DNA from: Aphanothece sacrum FPU1 | Lineage (GTDB): Bacteria; Cyanobacteriota; Cyanobacteriia; Cyanobacteriales; Microcystaceae | Length of the DNA stretch: 64,000 bases | Direction of reading: 5' to 3' | NCBI RefSeq assembly: GCF_003864295.1 | Contig: NZ_BDQK01000016.1 | Span: 62,001-126,000 of the forward strand | In this document: piece by piece, positions 27,491 through 35,987 of the stretch | How the letters are laid out: the number at the start of each line of letters is the position of its first letter | Position numbering within the stretch: position 1 is the first letter of the stretch | The notes under the pieces: model-generated | Database searches by the model: none | What the model saw: the letters and a program-made list of their open reading frames with translations, nothing else | Told to the model about the DNA's origin: nothing | Position numbers and translations under genes: made by a program

Positions 27491-28414
27491 TTAAAATAAC
27501 ATTCTAATACCTCCTACTACCGAAAAATTATCAACACTTTCTCCGTCTTTTCTAGCAAGATTTTCAGTTTCTCCGACTAACCGTATCCAATTAATTCCCA
27601 AATAAGGGGCGTAATTACGATTTATTTCATAACGTAATCTTAATCCTAATTCAATATCATTAACTCCTGAACCAATGCCAAAATTTTCAACTTTTTGAGC
27701 AGCAACATTAATTTCAAACCTTGGTTGTAAAATTAATTTTTGAGTAATTAATAATTCTTGTTCTACTTGAAATCTCGCTGATAAATCCCCATTTTCACTA
27801 ATAAATAAAGCCGTATCGACTTCATATAAATCAGGAGCTAATCCTTCTAGTCCAATAACAGCAAAAGCACGTCCGCGATCATCTTCTGACCCATAAATTC
27901 TATCGTATCGTAAGCCTACTTGTAAATCCCAAAAAGGTGCAATTAAATAACCATAAAGAAGTTGTATTTCAGCTTCTCCACCGTCATCTTTTGCAAAAGC
28001 AACTTCACCCTCAGTTTTTAGCCAGATTCTTTCATAGTCACCCCCAACCCAACCTTCAATATCCCACCTAAAAAAATCTTTACTATCACTACCACGATAT
28101 TCTAATTGGTCAACTAATAAAAACCAAAAGATTTCATCATCTTCTATGGGTGATGGCCAGTTTTCTTCATCCTTATTAGGAGTTTCATCGTCTTGTTGTG
28201 CAAATTCTTGATTTAAGCTTTCATTTGTGACAATATTTTCACCGAAGTCTTGTGTAAATATATCTTGATTACTGTTAATAATGGTTTCATTTAACTTGAA
28301 TTTTTCTAAATTCTGTATGATTTCAGATTTGACTGTCGAAACATCTGTTAAGAAGTTAATACAAGATAATAATCCTGTCAAAAAACTGGAATAAATTATT
28401 GTTTTTAAGGACAT
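27491..28414 (-). CDS. copB: Copper resistance protein B, outer-membrane
   Basis: A 307-residue protein with a signal peptide, an acidic linker (about 75-95) and a beta-barrel region typical of CopB/PcoB: DQLEYRGSDSKDFFRWDIEGWVGGD, LLYGYLIAPFWDLQVGLRYD and RLRYEINRNYAPYLGINW, ending in the outer-membrane type terminal phenylalanine. Its start codon directly abuts the copA stop codon (TAA then ATG), so the two are translated as one operon. CopB is thought to bind or move copper at the outer membrane. Confidence 0.9.
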   Translation of the reverse strand: MSLKTIIYSSFLTGLLSCINFLTDVSTVKSEIIQNLEKFKLNETIINSNQDIFTQDFGENIVTNESLNQEFAQQDDETPNKDEENWPSPIEDDEIFWFLLVDQLEYRGSDSKDFFRWDIEGWVGGDYERIWLKTEGEVAFAKDDGGEAEIQLLYGYLIAPFWDLQVGLRYDRIYGSEDDRGRAFAVIGLEGLAPDLYEVDTALFISENGDLSARFQVEQELLITQKLILQPRFEINVAAQKVENFGIGSGVNDIELGLRLRYEINRNYAPYLGINWIRLVGETENLARKDGESVDNFSVVGGIRMLF

Positions 28415-30181
28415 TTAACCAGCCTCAACAGGATGATCCATAATAGCAACAGTCCGAAACATTCCTACTTTCATATGATAAAGTAGATGACAATGTAAGG
28501 GCCATTTACCTGATACATCTACGTTAATTTCTACAGATAGCTTTTCAGCAGGTTTAACAATAATTGTATGTTTACGAGGTTTATATTGACCTGCACCGTT
28601 ATCTAATTCCATCCACATTCCATGCAAATGTATGGGATGTTCCATCATAGTTTGATTTATAAAAGTTAAACGTAATCTTTCTCCTTTGTAGAAAGCAATT
28701 TCTTTTTCTTCTGAATATTTTTTGCCATTGAATGACCACATATAACGTTCCATATTTCCTGTTAAATGTAGTTCTATTTCTCTGTCTGGTTTTCGTTGAT
28801 CATAACCGGGAGCAATATTACGAAGATCACTATACACTAAAACACGAGTTCCTGTATTTTCTAACCCTATTCCTGGTTCATTTAATCGACTTTGTACCAT
28901 CATAGGAACACCAGCATTTCTTACCCCGAAATCATTGGAAATATTCGGAACTGCTTCATCATTAAACATATCATGATTCATGGTTGAATTACTATTCATT
29001 CCCGACATATCATGATTCATGGTTGAATTACTATTCATTCCCGACATATCATGATTCATATGTAAATTATTATTCATTCCTGACATATCATGATTCATTC
29101 CCATATCTTTCATGGAACGGACAGGACGTTCCCGAAGTTTAGGAATAGGTGCGGTCATTCCTTGACTAATAGCTAAAGTTCCACGAGCATAACCACTACG
29201 ATCCATTGTTTCTGCAAAAATAGTGTAAGCTTGCTCATTTTTCGGTTCTACAATAATATCATAAGTTTCCGCAGTTCCCATACGAAACTCATCAACAATA
29301 ACAGGTTGAATATTCTGACCATCTGCTTGCACAACCGTCATTTTAAGTCCAGGAATACGCACATCAAAAAACGTCATGGCCGAACCATTAATAAATCTCA
29401 ATCTGACTTTTTCCCCTGGTTTAAAAATGGCTGTCCAATTTGTTTCTGGTACTAAACCATTGATTAAATAAGTATAAGTTGCACCAGTAATATCAGCAAT
29501 ATCAGTGGGGTCCATTCGCATTTGTCTCCACATAGAATCTTCAGATAAGTTCTCAACCGTTCGTTTTTGGTTGTTGTAATAAGAACTCATTTTTTTGAGA
29601 TTTTTTAGCACATCATAGGGGTCTTCAAATGTCCAGTCAGAAAGCATAACTACATAATCTTTGTCATATTGAAAAGGATCTGATTCAATAGGATCAATAA
29701 TTATAGGGCCAAAATGACCTCTTTGTTCTTGTAGTCCACTATGACCATGATACCAATAAGTTCCACTCTGAATAATAGGAAACTCATAAGTAAAAGTTTG
29801 TCCAGGTTTAATACCTGCAAAACTAACTCCAGGAACCCCATCCATTTTCACTGGAAGAATGATACCATGCCAATGAATTGAGGTATCTTCATCAAGTTTA
29901 TTAGTAACATTAATTTTGGCTATTTGCCCTTCTTTTAAGCGAATTAAAGGGGCTGGAATTGAATTATTAACTGTTATCCCAGTAGCATTTTGTTCACCAA
30001 TTTTAACACCTGTTTCCTGAATTATTAAATCAATAATTTCAGGATATTTTAATTGTGTTTGATCAGCTTTTATACTTTTTATTTGCTTAGCATAAGCAGG
30101 ACTAAAATAATCTAATCCAACTACTAAACCTAGTCCTGTCGTGAAACGCAAAAAGTTACGTCTATGTAAGAAATTTGGCAT
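28415..30181 (-). CDS. copA: CopA-type multicopper oxidase
   Basis: A 588-residue periplasmic multicopper oxidase. A twin-arginine signal (HRRNFLRFTTGLGLVVG) exports it folded. Copper ligands are visible in all cupredoxin domains: SIHWHGI, GTYWYHGHSG, HPIHLHGMWME and WPLHCHLLYHMKVGMF. Residues about 365-405 hold a Met/His-rich linker made of MNHDMSGMNS-type repeats, encoded by tandem 39-bp DNA repeats; such regions bind Cu(I). It is the first gene of copAB and detoxifies copper, probably by oxidising Cu(I). Confidence 0.95.
   Translation of the reverse strand: MPNFLHRRNFLRFTTGLGLVVGLDYFSPAYAKQIKSIKADQTQLKYPEIIDLIIQETGVKIGEQNATGITVNNSIPAPLIRLKEGQIAKINVTNKLDEDTSIHWHGIILPVKMDGVPGVSFAGIKPGQTFTYEFPIIQSGTYWYHGHSGLQEQRGHFGPIIIDPIESDPFQYDKDYVVMLSDWTFEDPYDVLKNLKKMSSYYNNQKRTVENLSEDSMWRQMRMDPTDIADITGATYTYLINGLVPETNWTAIFKPGEKVRLRFINGSAMTFFDVRIPGLKMTVVQADGQNIQPVIVDEFRMGTAETYDIIVEPKNEQAYTIFAETMDRSGYARGTLAISQGMTAPIPKLRERPVRSMKDMGMNHDMSGMNNNLHMNHDMSGMNSNSTMNHDMSGMNSNSTMNHDMFNDEAVPNISNDFGVRNAGVPMMVQSRLNEPGIGLENTGTRVLVYSDLRNIAPGYDQRKPDREIELHLTGNMERYMWSFNGKKYSEEKEIAFYKGERLRLTFINQTMMEHPIHLHGMWMELDNGAGQYKPRKHTIIVKPAEKLSVEINVDVSGKWPLHCHLLYHMKVGMFRTVAIMDHPVEAG
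28969..29098 (-). repeat. 39-bp tandem repeat encoding the CopA Met/His linker
   Basis: Copies at 28969-29007, 29008-29046 and 29047-29085, plus a 13-bp partial. The first two are almost identical and the third diverged. Each unit is 13 codons (MNHDMSGMNSNST pattern), so copy-number change keeps the frame. Confidence 0.85.
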
Positions 30182-30401
30182 AATTTTAGGGGTATTGGCA
30201 AGAAATAACCAAGGAGGTTGTTATCATTAATTAACAAAATAAAAATTCGTAGTAAAAGATTCATCCCTTAATTCTTTTAGGTTTCAAATACCAAAATGCT
30301 TACTATAAATAGTTTAAGAATCCTAAAATTAAGGGATATTATGATAAAAAAAACGAAATCTCTGTCAAAAATCTCTGTCAAAATTTACCGTTAATGTTTA
30401 A

Positions 30402-30794
30402 CTATTGTTGTGGTTTTGGGTGGTGGTTCATTGTTCCCATTCCTGTTCCTATTCCCATCATCTGTTGCATCTCTTGCATTTGTTCTATAGAATGCTGCAT
30501 CTCTTGAGTCATTTGTTGATGATGCTGACTCATTTGTTGCATTTGTTCAGGAGTCATTTTAGCCATGTGTTCCTGCATTTGTTGAAGCATTTTCTGCATA
30601 TCTTCTATCATTTTTTGATGCTGTTGACGCATTTGCTCAGGAGTCATCGGCATCGACGAACTTGCTTGAGCGATAATAATGGATATAATGGGTGAAGGTT
30701 GCGCGAGTGCAGAAATATTAACTAAAGAGGCTGTCATTCCTAATGCGATCGCACTACAGATAAAAACTTTATTGGTTAAATTAGGTTTAATCAT
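30402..30794 (-). CDS. Met/His/Gln-rich periplasmic protein, putative copper binder
   Basis: A 130-residue protein with a signal peptide (about residues 9-32) and a mature part made almost wholly of Met, Gln and His in helical repeats (MTPEQMRQQHQKMIEDMQKM, MTPEQMQQMSQHHQQM, MQEMQQMMGIGTGM). It has no domain I recognise. Its position beside copAB and a divergent copper-type two-component system, plus its soft-metal ligands, suggests periplasmic Cu(I) buffering, analogous to CopM but unrelated in visible sequence. It lies 220 bp upstream of copA; that gap holds an imperfect inverted repeat (about 30266-30343). Confidence 0.65.
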   Translation of the reverse strand: MIKPNLTNKVFICSAIALGMTASLVNISALAQPSPIISIIIAQASSSMPMTPEQMRQQHQKMIEDMQKMLQQMQEHMAKMTPEQMQQMSQHHQQMTQEMQHSIEQMQEMQQMMGIGTGMGTMNHHPKPQQ

Positions 30795-30901
30795 TTTTTT
30801 TGAACCTTATACTGTTGACTTAACTATTAAGTACCGAAGCAAAATTAATTACATAGTCGGGGCGAGTTTTGATATAGTCGTAATGGTTGAGTAACAACGG
30901 T

Positions 30902-30985
30902 AGTAAGGGCGGGTTTATTGAAATTTTTTGTGAGAATCATTGATTTATGTAAAAAACCCGCCCCTACAAAACCCGCCCCTACAAA
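30902..30985. repeat. Dispersed repeat family 2, copy 2 (MITE-like)
   Basis: Homologous to 25210-25290: inverted GGGCGGGTTT / AAACCCGCCC ends and shared TTTGTGAGAATCAT core; here the right end is duplicated (two CCCGCCCCTAC units at 30957-30985). It lies between the divergent copper genes. Confidence 0.75.
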
Positions 30986-31031
30986 TTTTGTGTAATTAAT
31001 TTTGTGTACCTACTTATTGTGACACCTAAAA

Positions 31032-31083
31032 ATGAAATCAGGATGAAATTTATGTTATTTTCTAAATTTCATCTTTGTTTCAT
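31032..31083. promoter_or_regulatory. Paired response-regulator boxes (CopR/RppA type)
   Basis: Two boxes of the form TTTCAT-N5-TTTCAT in opposite orientation: minus strand at 31032-31048 and plus strand at 31067-31083, 18 bp apart. They lie 60-110 bp upstream of the response-regulator gene. Direct hexamer repeats with this spacing are what OmpR-type copper regulators bind in Synechocystis. Autoregulation of the two-component genes and possibly control of the divergent copper genes is inferred. Confidence 0.65.
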
Positions 31084-31142
31084 AAAGATCAGTCAGATTA
31101 TCAAAGAAAAAGTTATAAATATAATAGGAGAATATTAGAAAA

Positions 31143-31838
31143 ATGCGTATCCTTTTAGTTGAAGATGAACCGGACTTAGGCAAGGCTATTAAACGCACAT
31201 TAATTCAACATAATTATATTGTTGATTGGGCGCAAGATGGAGAAGAAGCATTAAGCTTTTTAGAGATTGGTTCTCAAATTTATACTTTAGGAATTTTTGA
31301 TTGGTTACTTCCAAAAATATTAGGAATCGATTTAATTAAACAATTAAGAAAACAAAATAATCCATTGCCTATTTTAATTTTAACAGCAAAAGATAGCGAA
31401 GAAGACAAAGTAATTGGATTAGATACAGGAGCAGACGATTATTTAGTAAAGCCATTTGGTATGGCAGAATTATTAGCAAGATTACGCGCTTTACAACGTC
31501 GCTCTCCTCAAATAGCTCCCCAACAATTAAAATTAGGAAATATTACCTTAGATTACGGAAAATATGCTATTTTTTATCAAGATATTCAAGGAAATAATCA
31601 GTTAATTGAGTTAACCAATAAGGAATTTCAGCTATTAGAATATTTTATGCAGCATCCCAATCAAATTGTCACCCGCGATCAACTTCTTTCTCAACTATGG
31701 GAATGGGGAAATGAACCCATGAGTAATGTTGTAGCTGCTCAAATTCGTCTATTACGGCACAAATTAGCTCCCTATGGTGGTGATAATTGGATCAAGACTG
31801 TCTATGGGTTAGGCTACCAATTTGTTGTTAATCATTAA
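31143..31838 (+). CDS. OmpR-family response regulator, RppA/CopR-like
   Basis: A 231-residue regulator. The receiver (1-120) has the acidic pocket EDE at 7-9, phosphoacceptor D in IFDWLLP (about residue 54), and the K of YLVKPF. The winged-helix output (about 130-229) has ELTNKEFQLLEYFMQHPNQIVTRDQLLSQLW and VVAAQIRLLRHKLA. It resembles cyanobacterial RppA/NrsR/CopR. It starts at ATG 31143 and is followed by its kinase with a 31-bp gap. Context points to copper sensing. Confidence 0.92.
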   Translation: MRILLVEDEPDLGKAIKRTLIQHNYIVDWAQDGEEALSFLEIGSQIYTLGIFDWLLPKILGIDLIKQLRKQNNPLPILILTAKDSEEDKVIGLDTGADDYLVKPFGMAELLARLRALQRRSPQIAPQQLKLGNITLDYGKYAIFYQDIQGNNQLIELTNKEFQLLEYFMQHPNQIVTRDQLLSQLWEWGNEPMSNVVAAQIRLLRHKLAPYGGDNWIKTVYGLGYQFVVNH

Positions 31839-31869
31839 TCTGAAAACTTCTCAATTAATAAGAGTATTT

Positions 31870-33234
31870 ATGAAACAAAAACAACCGTCTTTTCTCTTAT
31901 TTAAAAAAGCACGATGGCGTTTAGCAAGTTGGTATGGTGCTGTCATTAGTATTGTCTTGGGGATTCTGGGAATTGGTGTTTATGAAGCTATTATTCACGC
32001 GCATCAAATTACTGTTGAAAAAGAATTAAAAACCGTTGCTGGAACTTTACATGATAGTCTAGAAACCATTCTCAATACACCTGGTAAACTAGAAGATAAG
32101 ATCATGCAATTTTTACCTAATTTATGTCCTGTTAATACTACCTGTCTCTCTCAAAATAATATTTATAATTATCGTCTAGGAGCAATTGAAAAAGGTCAAT
32201 ATTATTTATATATTTTTGATCTTTCTGGTAACTTAATCGCCTTAAGTAAACAAAATATTAAAGGCTTAGATATTAAGAAACATCAAAAGCAACAAGAAAT
32301 ATTAAAAGATACTCAAGGTATACGTTACTTACAAATATCTTATATGCTACATAATAAAAAAGGAGAAAATTGGGGATATATTCAAGTTATCAGAAGTCTT
32401 GAAGATTTTGATAATTATCTCAATAGTGTTGCTCTAATTTTATTATTAGGATTACCTTTAGCTGTTATTTTAATTGGGCTTTCTGCTTGGATATTAACAG
32501 GTTTAGCTATTAAGCCTGTTTATCAATCCTATTGTCAAATTCAACAATTTACGGCAGATGCTGCCCATGAATTAAGAACACCTTTAGCAGCGATTCTTGC
32601 CACCATAGAATCTACTTTAATGCTCTCGACCTGGACAGAAGAAGATGCAAAAGAGACTTTACAAAGCTTGAAGCGACAAACTGAAAGATTATCTGCTTTA
32701 GTGGCAGATTTATTAATGTTATCCCGTTTAGATTGGCAGTTAACCTCTAATGCAGTTAGCACAATTAAATATGAAAAAATTTGTCTTAATTATCTCATTA
32801 ATGATGTCATAGAAGAATTAGCTTTTTTAGCAATATCATTACAAATTTTTCTACAATCAGAAATTAGGGTTAATCATCGAATAGAAATTCTCGGTGATCC
32901 AGAAAAAATTTATCGTTTATTATTTAATTTAGTTGTTAATGCAATTCAATATACTCCCCCTAAAGGTGAGGTAAAAATTATTTTAGAAGAAAAGAATAAA
33001 TTAGCAATAATTAAAGTAAAAGATACCGGAATAGGAATAAATTCACCAGAATCAAAACACATTTTTGAGCGTTTTTATCGCATTGATAAAGGTCGTTCTA
33101 GAAAAGACGGTGGTTCAGGTTTAGGGTTATCTATTGCACAAGCGATCGCTCAAGCTCATCATGGTACTATTGAAGTGAAAAGTGAAGTAGAAAAAGGAAG
33201 CCTCTTTATCGTTCAGTTACCGATAAATTTCTGA
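31870..33234 (+). CDS. Sensor histidine kinase, RppB/CopS-like
   Basis: A 454-residue membrane kinase from ATG 31870. Transmembrane helices at about 20-40 and 180-205 enclose a periplasmic sensor domain of about 140 residues that includes the cysteine-containing segment NLCPVNTTCLS, a possible metal site. The kinase core has the H-box FTADAAHELRTPLAAI, N-box NLVVNAIQYTP, G1 DTGIGI and G2 GGSGLGLSIA. It is encoded right after its response regulator. Copper as signal is inferred from neighbours. Confidence 0.9.
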   Translation: MKQKQPSFLLFKKARWRLASWYGAVISIVLGILGIGVYEAIIHAHQITVEKELKTVAGTLHDSLETILNTPGKLEDKIMQFLPNLCPVNTTCLSQNNIYNYRLGAIEKGQYYLYIFDLSGNLIALSKQNIKGLDIKKHQKQQEILKDTQGIRYLQISYMLHNKKGENWGYIQVIRSLEDFDNYLNSVALILLLGLPLAVILIGLSAWILTGLAIKPVYQSYCQIQQFTADAAHELRTPLAAILATIESTLMLSTWTEEDAKETLQSLKRQTERLSALVADLLMLSRLDWQLTSNAVSTIKYEKICLNYLINDVIEELAFLAISLQIFLQSEIRVNHRIEILGDPEKIYRLLFNLVVNAIQYTPPKGEVKIILEEKNKLAIIKVKDTGIGINSPESKHIFERFYRIDKGRSRKDGGSGLGLSIAQAIAQAHHGTIEVKSEVEKGSLFIVQLPINF

Positions 33235-33322
33235 AAAAGTGTTGACATTAAATAACCTTCAAAACTTGGGCTTAGTTACTATTATAGTTTGTGGAACAGG
33301 CTTCTAGCCCGTCCCCATTTTC

Positions 33323-33512
33323 GGTTCTACCGAACTTAGTAGGATGTAAAACGATTACAAATTACAGGCTTAACCCGATCGGGTTAAGCTATAGGAACTA
33401 AGCCTGGCTACCCAGGCTTAAAATTAGGCTGTGTAGACAGCCTTTGTGTTTATAGAATAAGGCTTTAGCCTGTATTAATTTATTAATTTTACATGGCAAG
33501 TTCGGTAGAACC
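33323..33512. mobile_element. 190-bp MITE with 15-bp inverted repeats and 8-bp target duplication
   Basis: Terminal repeats GGTTCTACCGAACTT (33323-33337) and its exact complement (33498-33512), extended imperfectly by ATGTAAAA on both sides. Direct repeats CCATTTTC flank it at 33315-33322 and 33513-33520. Inside are perfect hairpins: 33368-33389 (GCTTAACCC/GGGTTAAGC), 33399-33420 (TAAGCCTGG/CCAGGCTTA) and 33426-33443 (AGGCTGT/ACAGCCT). It has no coding capacity and must be moved by a transposase from elsewhere. Confidence 0.85.
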
Positions 33513-33525
33513 CCATTTTCTTTTA

Positions 33526-35613
33526 TCAAATTGGTTGAACCATCAAAATCACACAGGAACGGGCCTGAACCTCATAAATTTGGGTTTTCACCTGATAAGC
33601 AGCATCTAATTCGCAAAATGTCTCTGATAAGGGTAAAGCCGTATCAATAACACGATACCAAGACTCTCCATGGCCTAAGACGGGTAACTCAAACTCCAAA
33701 GGTTTCCAATAAGAATTTAACATCACGTGCAAATGTTCATCCGCATCAGGATGACGTAAACTAAAGGCTAAACAACGGGAATAATCAGACCAGTCAGGCT
33801 TTCCTAATTCGGTTCCGTGCCAACTAATATAGGGATGATGGAGACTGGCATAGGTAACTTCTAGTCGTTCTTCTTGGCGAAACAGTTGTAACCCTTGTAT
33901 AAAGTGAATCAGTCGCCGCACAAAACACCATAAATCAAATTGTCGATCAACTTCCTCCCAATCAAACCAATTTAATTCATTATCCTGACAATAAACGTTA
34001 TTATTGCCTTTTCGAGTATGACGAACTTCGTCTCCCATTAAAATCATGGGAGTTCCTTGAGAAATAAACAAAATTGTTAAGAAATTTTTAATCTGTTGCA
34101 ACCTTAAGGCTTCAATTTTAGGATCATCGGTTTCTCCTTCTATTCCACAATTCCAGCTATAGTTATCATTGGCCCCATCTCGGCTATTTTCTTTGTTAGC
34201 TTCATTATGTTTTTCGTTGTAGGAAACTAGATCATTGAGGCTAAACCCATCATGACAGGTAATAAAATTAATACTACGATTAACATCGGTATCGATGCGG
34301 TGGTAAATGTCGGGACTGCCCAAAATACGGGCCGCCAAACAGGGAACCATACCCGCATCCCCTTTGATAAAACGACGCACATCATCCCGAAAAGGGCCAT
34401 TCCACTCGGCAAACCAGTCCGCTAATTCGACAAATCTTCCTACATCATACAGTCCGGCCGCATCCCAAGCTTCTGCAATTAATTTAGTTCCTGCTAAAGC
34501 AGGGTCTGATTCAATAGACCATAAAATATCAGGAGTATGAGTTTGACGGTTTTCTAGGGGGTTTCCTTTAGCATCTCTGGTTAAAACGGAGGCTAAGTCA
34601 AAGCGAAAACCATCCACGTGCATTTCTGTCACCCAATAACGTAAACAGTCTAAAATTAACCGTCCGACAATGGGATGATTCCCTCGAAAAGTATTACCGC
34701 AACCGCTATAGTTTTTATAGTGAATTAGATCGGGTTCTAAAATATAGTAGGTTTCATTATCTATTCCTCGAAAACATAGGGTTGCCCCCCGTTCATCACC
34801 TTCAGCAGTATGATTAAATACTACATCTAAAATAACTTCAATTCCAGCTTTATGTAAAGCTTTCACCATGTCCCGAAATTCATTTATGGGACCTAAAACA
34901 CTTTTATCGGAACTATAACTACGATGAGGAGTAAAAAAATTAATGGTACTGTAACCCCAATAATTTGTTAACCCTGGCATGGCATCTTCAGGATCAAAAT
35001 AATGAACGGGTAATAATTCAACTGCCGTAATCCCTAAATTTTTTAGATAGGGAATTTTTTCAATTAATCCGGCAAAAGTTCCCCTTTTTTCGGGGGATAG
35101 TCCAGAATTAGGATTACGGGTAAACCCTCCCACGTGCATTTCATAAATGACACTTTCAGAGTAGTGTAATCTTAAAGGGCGATCGCCTTCCCAGTCATAA
35201 TTACTATTATCAATGACTACATTTCTTAAAGCTTGGGCGCAATTATCTCCTGGTTGTCTGGCTGCATTTCTATTATAAATTGATGAGCCAACAATAGCTT
35301 TACCATAAGGATCTAATAAGACTTTATTCTTATCAAAACGATGGCCTTTTTCCGGGGTATAGGGGCCATCAACTCGATAAGCATAGACTTGTCCTGCTTG
35401 AAGTTCAGGAATAAAAATATGCCAATAATAATGGGTACGATTAAGTTGAGGGTCTAAGGGAATGGTATCAATAGGTTGAGGGGCATTAGGTTGGTCAAAT
35501 AAGAGTAATTCTACTGCAGTGGCGTGTTTAGAAAACAAACAGAAATTAACCCCATTGTGTTCAACGGTAGCACCAAGGGGGTGACTTTCGCCAGGTAAAG
35601 TTTTTAATAGCAT
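33526..35613 (-). CDS. glgX: Glycogen debranching enzyme, isoamylase type
   Basis: A 695-residue GH13 enzyme hydrolysing alpha-1,6 branches of glycogen. An N-terminal CBM48 (HPLGATVEHNGVNFCLFSKHATAVELLLFD) precedes the catalytic barrel with YEMHVGGFTRNPNSG, VILDVVFNHTAEG, VDGFRFDLASVL (nucleophile D), LIAEAWDAAGLYDVG (acid/base E) and ITCHDGFSLNDLVSYNEKHN. The length and order match GlgX/TreX. Transcribed alone, with the MITE just downstream. Confidence 0.96.
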   Translation of the reverse strand: MLLKTLPGESHPLGATVEHNGVNFCLFSKHATAVELLLFDQPNAPQPIDTIPLDPQLNRTHYYWHIFIPELQAGQVYAYRVDGPYTPEKGHRFDKNKVLLDPYGKAIVGSSIYNRNAARQPGDNCAQALRNVVIDNSNYDWEGDRPLRLHYSESVIYEMHVGGFTRNPNSGLSPEKRGTFAGLIEKIPYLKNLGITAVELLPVHYFDPEDAMPGLTNYWGYSTINFFTPHRSYSSDKSVLGPINEFRDMVKALHKAGIEVILDVVFNHTAEGDERGATLCFRGIDNETYYILEPDLIHYKNYSGCGNTFRGNHPIVGRLILDCLRYWVTEMHVDGFRFDLASVLTRDAKGNPLENRQTHTPDILWSIESDPALAGTKLIAEAWDAAGLYDVGRFVELADWFAEWNGPFRDDVRRFIKGDAGMVPCLAARILGSPDIYHRIDTDVNRSINFITCHDGFSLNDLVSYNEKHNEANKENSRDGANDNYSWNCGIEGETDDPKIEALRLQQIKNFLTILFISQGTPMILMGDEVRHTRKGNNNVYCQDNELNWFDWEEVDRQFDLWCFVRRLIHFIQGLQLFRQEERLEVTYASLHHPYISWHGTELGKPDWSDYSRCLAFSLRHPDADEHLHVMLNSYWKPLEFELPVLGHGESWYRVIDTALPLSETFCELDAAYQVKTQIYEVQARSCVILMVQPI

Positions 35614-35745
35614 GGTGCAATCTTATAATTTAGGAGTTGCTTACGCTTAATTAGTTTACTCTTAGTTTAGGTTTAAACTGGGTTTTATTTAGCATATTTT
35701 TATTAATTAATAGTCTAGAATATAATCTCATCAAGAAAAGTTTAA

Positions 35746-35773
35746 GTAGGGGTCAACGGCCGTTGACCCCTAC
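35746..35773. repeat. Perfect 28-bp palindrome without loop
   Basis: GTAGGGGTCAACGG is followed immediately by its reverse complement. It lies in the 374-bp gap between the divergent glgX and RNase III-like genes. The rest of that gap is AT-rich; a solitary ACCGCCCCTAC half-repeat occurs near 35862-35872. The centre is compatible with a dimeric repressor site or with a remnant of the GGGG-rich repeats seen elsewhere. Confidence 0.8.
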
Positions 35774-35987
35774 ACAGACAAGGTTTCACCGGTCATAAAT
35801 GTCCTAACCTTAATGGGTAGTGCTATAAATTCTGGCGATTTTTACCAATATGTTAGATAAAACCGCCCCTACAACCTCTAATTTATTTAATTTAACTCTT
35901 GAAATTAATAATACTTTACAAAAAGCGACAAGAAAATCTGATTAAGGATACAATAAGACTAATCAACTATTATAAGTTACCTAATAT

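Noticed and set aside
30405-30695. Plus-strand His/Leu-rich frame opposite the Met-rich gene
   Set aside because: It is the antisense of CAT/TTG-rich codons; the minus-strand protein has a signal peptide and meaningful repeats.
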